The translations under genes and the position numbers were made by a program. This document shows, piece after piece, positions 33,501-35,601 of a DNA stretch of 35,601 bases. How positions within the stretch are numbered: the first letter of the stretch is position 1; each line of letters opens with the position of its first letter. The DNA is from Georgenia satyanarayanai (lineage in GTDB: Bacteria; Actinomycetota; Actinomycetes; Actinomycetales; Actinomycetaceae). The DNA is taken from NCBI RefSeq assembly GCF_900116375.1, contig NZ_UETB01000022.1:1-35601 (forward strand). The letters run 5' to 3'. The notes below the pieces were generated by a model that saw nothing but the letters and a program-made list of their open reading frames with translations, was not told where the DNA came from and searched no databases.

Positions 33501-34537
33501 CTTCCCACTCCGCTCGCCACCCGCGCGGGTCGGTCGTCACCGCCGCGATCGGCGCCGGCGTGGGTGGAGCCGCCGCGACCGTCGCGGACACCACCCGCAA
33601 GGGCGTGGACTCCGTGCGCCGGCGCCTGTCCGCAGGCGCCGGGAAGGTGTCCGCAGCCGCGGCGGCCCGTGCCGCCGAGCGGGAGGCCCGGGCGGAGGAG
33701 GAGCTCGCGAAGACCCGGGAGGCAGACGTGCGCGCCGCCCTCGAGCACGGCCGCGTCCCGTCCGAGCCGCCACCCGTCGAGGAGCAGCCCGAGCCCGTCC
33801 CCGCGCCACCGCAGCAGCCGGCAGAGGACCGCTCGTGGGAGTCGGTGGTGACCGAGGAGCCCGAGCGTGAGCCGGGAGCGCCCGTCCCCTTCCGCGAACG
33901 GCGCCTGGACCCGACGCCGATCGTGCTCGCCGTCGCGCTCGTCGCCCTGCTCATCGGCGCGATCATCGCCTTCCGCACCCTCGTCGCCGAGCCGGAGGAC
34001 TACGTCGCCCCGCCGGCAGCCACCGAGGAGGCGCCGGTGACCCCGGAGGCGAGCGAACCGGCCGCCGAGCCCGAGACCACCGCGGCACCGGAGGAGACGA
34101 CCCCGTCCGAGCCGCCCGCCGTCGCGTCCCTCGCCCCCCTCGACCCCGAGGGCGACGGAGCGGAGAACCCCGAGCTCACCCCGCGGGCGCTCGACGGTGA
34201 CGACACCACCTACTGGCGCTCCCGCTCCTACGTCGACCCGGAGTACGGGATGAAGACGGGGATCGGTCTGCACGTCGAGCTCGAGGAGGCCACGCTCGTC
34301 TCCTCGGTCACCCTCGACCTCATGGGTGAGGGCGGCAACGTCGAGATCCGGGCCACCAGCCCGAACGAGCCCACCGAGGGCGACGTCCTCGCCTCCGGCG
34401 AGATGGGCCCGGACACGACCTTCGCCTTCGACGAGGCGGTCGAGACGGACAGCATCGTCCTGTGGTTCACCTCCCTGCCCGTGGCCGACTCCGACGGGCG
34501 CAACCGCATCGAGCTCGCCGAGCTCACCGTCGGGTGA
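30530..34537 (+). CDS. murJ: MurJ lipid II flippase fused to a pseudokinase and extracytoplasmic domain (1335 aa)
   Basis: Residues 1 to about 555 are MurJ/MviN (SRVLGLLRNIALIGAIG, GVLNAILVPQ and about 14 helices), which flips lipid II for peptidoglycan. Residues about 590-850 form a kinase fold without catalytic residues: no Lys in REVRALVLPST, HHLVLLPSAV instead of HRD, and GGLG instead of DFG. A Pro/Asp/Glu-rich linker, one helix (about 1130-1152) and an outer beta domain (about 1210-1335, NPELTPRALDGDDTTYW) follow. Mycobacterial MviN has the same layout, and its pseudokinase part binds the FHA protein FhaA when phosphorylated. Residues 560-590 (STMGRDDRDPGPGPDRGSRT) look like a read-through intergenic region with promoter-like and ribosome-binding elements. 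GTG 30530 overlaps the previous stop. Confidence 0.92.
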   Translation: MSEERRGLAGSAAVMFTGTLVSRVLGLLRNIALIGAIGLTGAANSFSVANKLPNVVYMLVAGGVLNAILVPQIVRAMKQRDGGDEYVNRLLTMAGAALLGLTVLLTAGAGVLVTIYASELDPAWFDIAVAFALWCVPQLFFYGMYTLLGQVLNARGNFGPYMWAPALNNVVALVGLIAYIVVFGGRATGAHEDPTAWSGLRIGVIGGTATLGVALQALILIVPLYRSGFRFRPRWGLRGSGLGRASKVATWAFASLLVAQLGFIAISNLAAAAADRGAGFAPGNAAWDNANFLYLLPQSLITVSLVTALFTRVSGYAASGDAAKVRDDLSLGLRTIAVFTVFAGGALAVLAVPLVQAAYLTTTIPEARGIARVLVALLGGIAALGAFTMIQRVYYAFEDTKSLFKLQVPLTALVIVGCLVSMLLPPEWWLVGAAVATTGSNVVGSVVAYLALRLKLPSLDGGRVLRSHLRIVLAATPPLLAGWLLLRVLGPVSTADADIARAAQSLVKVALVGGLMAAGYLLMLRLLKVTELDVILDPALRVLRPVAARVPGLRRWAQVGATPASTMGRDDRDPGPGPDRGSRTLDDDGPGTAPTLDPGTLLSGRYLLDQELTSVLPATALWRGRDEILEREVRALVLPSTTGASAETLDAARRAALVDDPRLERVLDVGAHEGHAFVVTDVAGGPSLAELATSGPMAPEQARAVVGEVASALEAARRRGVHHLVLLPSAVHVTADGQVRLGGLGVAAAYLGVDHDPLSAARTDTVGLVRLLYLALTGTWPEPDDGPRLARQVPAAEVAGGVPVAPSSVHDDVPADLDALCTRSFAGEGPRTPSELIRELAPWRDINVEALTSDHPVWPLAGSLGAGAGVGAAAATAAPSAPLVPAPVEPADEPADEPAPDEAVVEEADVEETGPGPVDETDAVAEPVGDEPVGEGEPDQPSFDDVVADTPDQGRQPLDTTDWQPRPVPSGAGAPEDFTAVVAPEDDDAAASHSARHPRGSVVTAAIGAGVGGAAATVADTTRKGVDSVRRRLSAGAGKVSAAAAARAAEREARAEEELAKTREADVRAALEHGRVPSEPPPVEEQPEPVPAPPQQPAEDRSWESVVTEEPEREPGAPVPFRERRLDPTPIVLAVALVALLIGAIIAFRTLVAEPEDYVAPPAATEEAPVTPEASEPAAEPETTAAPEETTPSEPPAVASLAPLDPEGDGAENPELTPRALDGDDTTYWRSRSYVDPEYGMKTGIGLHVELEEATLVSSVTLDLMGEGGNVEIRATSPNEPTEGDVLASGEMGPDTTFAFDEAVETDSIVLWFTSLPVADSDGRNRIELAELTVG
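32224..32284 (+). promoter_or_regulatory. Promoter-like box and internal start site within the murJ fusion
   Basis: TACGAT at 32224-32229 matches TANNNT. Forty-three bases on, GGGAGCAGG precedes an in-frame CTG at 32282, right before the pseudokinase domain; an in-frame ATG also lies at 32228. These could produce a separate pseudokinase protein lacking MurJ. In some relatives I recall the two parts as separate genes. Not proven by sequence. Confidence 0.35.
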
Positions 34538-34556
34538 GCCCGGAACAAATCCGGGC
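34538..34556 (+). terminator. Small hairpin between murJ and trxB
   Basis: GCCCGGA and TCCGGGC form a perfect 7-bp stem with the loop ACAAA, starting right after the murJ stop and 47 bases before trxB. It may act as a terminator or attenuator between the genes. Confidence 0.5.
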
Positions 34557-34603
34557 CTCCACGCCTTGACCCGAGCAGCACCCCCGAGCGACGAAGGACT
34601 CCC

Positions 34604-35601
34604 ATGACGAGCACCACCCCGACCACCCTGCACGAGGTTGTCATCGTCGGTTCCGGCCCGGCCGGTTACACCGCCGCGATCTACGCCGCCCGCGCCAACC
34701 TCGCCCCGGTCGTCATCGCCGGCGCGATCACCGCCGGTGGCGCACTGATGAACACCACCGAGGTCGAGAACTTCCCCGGCTTCCCCGAGGGCGTCATGGG
34801 CCCCGAGCTCATGGACAAGATGCAGACCCAGGCCGAGAAGTTCGGCGCCACCGTCATCTACGACGACGCCACCTCCGTCGACCTCACCGGCGACATCAAG
34901 ACCGTCACCACCGCCGAGGGCGACACCTACCGCGCCCGCGCCGTCATCCTCGCCAACGGCTCGGCCTACAAGGAGCTCGGCCTGGAGGGCGAGAAGACCT
35001 TCGGTGGACGCGGGGTGTCCTACTGCGCCACCTGCGACGGCTTCTTCTTCCGCGACCAGCACATCGTCGTCGCCGGCGGCGGGGACTCCGCCATGGAAGA
35101 AGCCACCTTCCTCACCAAGTTCGCCTCCCGCGTAACCATCGTCCACCGCCGCGACGAGCTGCGCGCCTCCAAGATCATGGCCGACCGCGCCATGGCCAAC
35201 CCCAAGATCGACTTCGCCTGGAACAGCGAGATCACCGCGATCCACGGCACCGACAAGGTCACCGGCCTCACCCTGCGCGACACCCTCACCGGCCAGGAGC
35301 GCCAGATGGACGCCACCGGCCTGTTCGTCGCCATCGGCCACGTACCGCGCACCGACATCCTCACCGGCCAGGTCGACCTCGACCCAAACGGCTACATCCT
35401 CGTCACCCACCCATCCACCGCCACCACCGTGCCCGGCGTCTTCGCCTGCGGCGACGCCGTGGACCACACCTACCGCCAGGCCATCACCGCCGCCGGCACC
35501 GGCTGCGCCGCCGCCCTGGACGCCGAGCGCTACCTCGCCGCCCTCGGCGAAGCCGCCGAGCCCGCCACCGACGCCTCCCAGACCCCCCAGGGCGCCGTCT
35601 C
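34604..35601 (+). CDS. trxB: Thioredoxin reductase (3' end cut by window edge)
   Basis: The FAD motif [16 protein letters not shown] (residues 17-32), the redox pair Cys141-Cys144 in [12 protein letters not shown] and the NADP segment with [10 protein letters not shown] and HRRDELRAS show a true NADPH-thioredoxin reductase. If it continues like the left copy it is 334 residues, a normal length. The ATG at 34604 follows GAAGGA by six bases. Its position after murJ is the conserved actinobacterial one (Rv3910-Rv3913 region), where trxA would follow. Bases from 35041 on repeat the window start exactly. The 5' 146 codons contain no GAA, GTA or CCA codon; the remaining part has seven. Confidence 0.96.
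   Translation, partial: MTSTTPTTLHEVVIVGSGPAGYTAAIYAARANLAPVVIAGAITAGGALMNTTEVENFPGFPEGVMGPELMDKMQTQAEKFGATVIYDDATSVDLTGDIKTVTTAEGDTYRARAVILANGSAYKELGLEGEKTFGGRGVSYCATCDGFFFRDQHIVVAGGGDSAMEEATFLTKFASRVTIVHRRDELRASKIMADRAMANPKIDFAWNSEITAIHGTDKVTGLTLRDTLTGQERQMDATGLFVAIGHVPRTDILTGQVDLDPNGYILVTHPSTATTVPGVFACGDAVDHTYRQAITAAGTGCAAALDAERYLAALGEAAEPATDASQTPQGAV
35041..35601. repeat. Terminal direct repeat, right copy
   Basis: Identical to 1-561. See the left copy for explanations. The unit defined by the two copies is 35,040 bases. Confidence 0.98.

Noticed and set aside
32186-35467. A 1093-residue open frame antisense to murJ and trxB
   Set aside because: It is composed of Gly, Asp, Val and Arg typical of the reverse reading of GC-rich genes, has no ribosome binding site and no domain, and covers clearly real genes.
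1-35601. Phage genome with terminal redundancy, or plasmid
   Set aside because: Terminal repeats suggest it, but there is no terminase, capsid, replication initiator, partition or transfer gene, and the gene order is chromosomal.
1-35601. tRNA, rRNA or CRISPR genes
   Set aside because: I looked through the intergenic gaps and saw no cloverleaf, rRNA segment or spaced repeat array.

Overview
This is very high-GC DNA (strong G/C bias at third codon positions) from the chromosome of an actinobacterium, most likely of the order Micrococcales. The evidence is gene content and order: dnaB - MATE - rplI/rpsR/ssb/rpsF - class A penicillin-binding protein - ino1 - PadR regulator, then cca - NUDIX - DUF6049-type membrane protein - murJ/pseudokinase - trxB. 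In actinobacteria these blocks flank oriC, and trxB is usually followed by trxA, parB and parA. A Bogoriellaceae/Georgenia-like or Cellulomonas-like host would fit, but the genus cannot be fixed from this sequence alone.

Layout. 1-568 is the 3' part of a thioredoxin reductase gene. 609-3726 (minus) holds an MFS transporter, a GT2 glycosyltransferase and a UDP-glucuronate decarboxylase-like enzyme. 3832-9921 is an accessory and redox stretch: an SRPBCC protein, a luciferase-like oxidoreductase diverging from a TrxR-like flavoprotein, an orphan PIN protein, a possible 44-aa ORF, an F420-reductase-like protein, a PH-domain membrane protein, and an Asp-nucleophile hydrolase diverging from a TetR regulator over a large palindrome. 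9918-12735 holds a small conserved protein, a photolyase and an aldo/keto reductase. 13028-18731 (mostly minus) holds a pterin-dehydratase/VOC fusion, dnaB, an opposed MATE transporter with a DnaA-box cluster before it, and the rpsF-ssb-rpsR-rplI operon. 18914-26149 holds threonine aldolase, the PBP, ino1-PadR, a second MFS transporter and a beta-carbonic anhydrase. 26254-35601 holds cca, diverging from the coupled NUDIX-DUF6049-murJ row, and then trxB.

How the parts relate. The right two thirds is housekeeping: replication (DnaB, SSB), translation (S6, S18, L9, CCA enzyme), envelope assembly (PBP, MurJ with regulatory pseudokinase, DUF6049) and redox or inositol metabolism (TrxB, Ino1 as entry to mycothiol and phosphatidylinositol). 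The left third is ordinary accessory metabolism.

The most unusual fact is structural. The first 561 bases are an exact copy of the last 561 bases (both inside trxB), so the sequence behaves like a closed or tandemly repeated 35,040-bp unit, yet no plasmid or phage gene is present. Other points worth checking are a same-orientation DnaA-box cluster between dnaB and the MATE gene, a CCG-loop hairpin in the rpsF leader, recurrent leaderless-type start sites (TANNNT about 6 nt before the start codon), the perfect double palindrome between the TetR gene and the hydrolase, and the single-frame MurJ-pseudokinase protein with an internal promoter-like site. I did not find a convincing new defence or mobile system.
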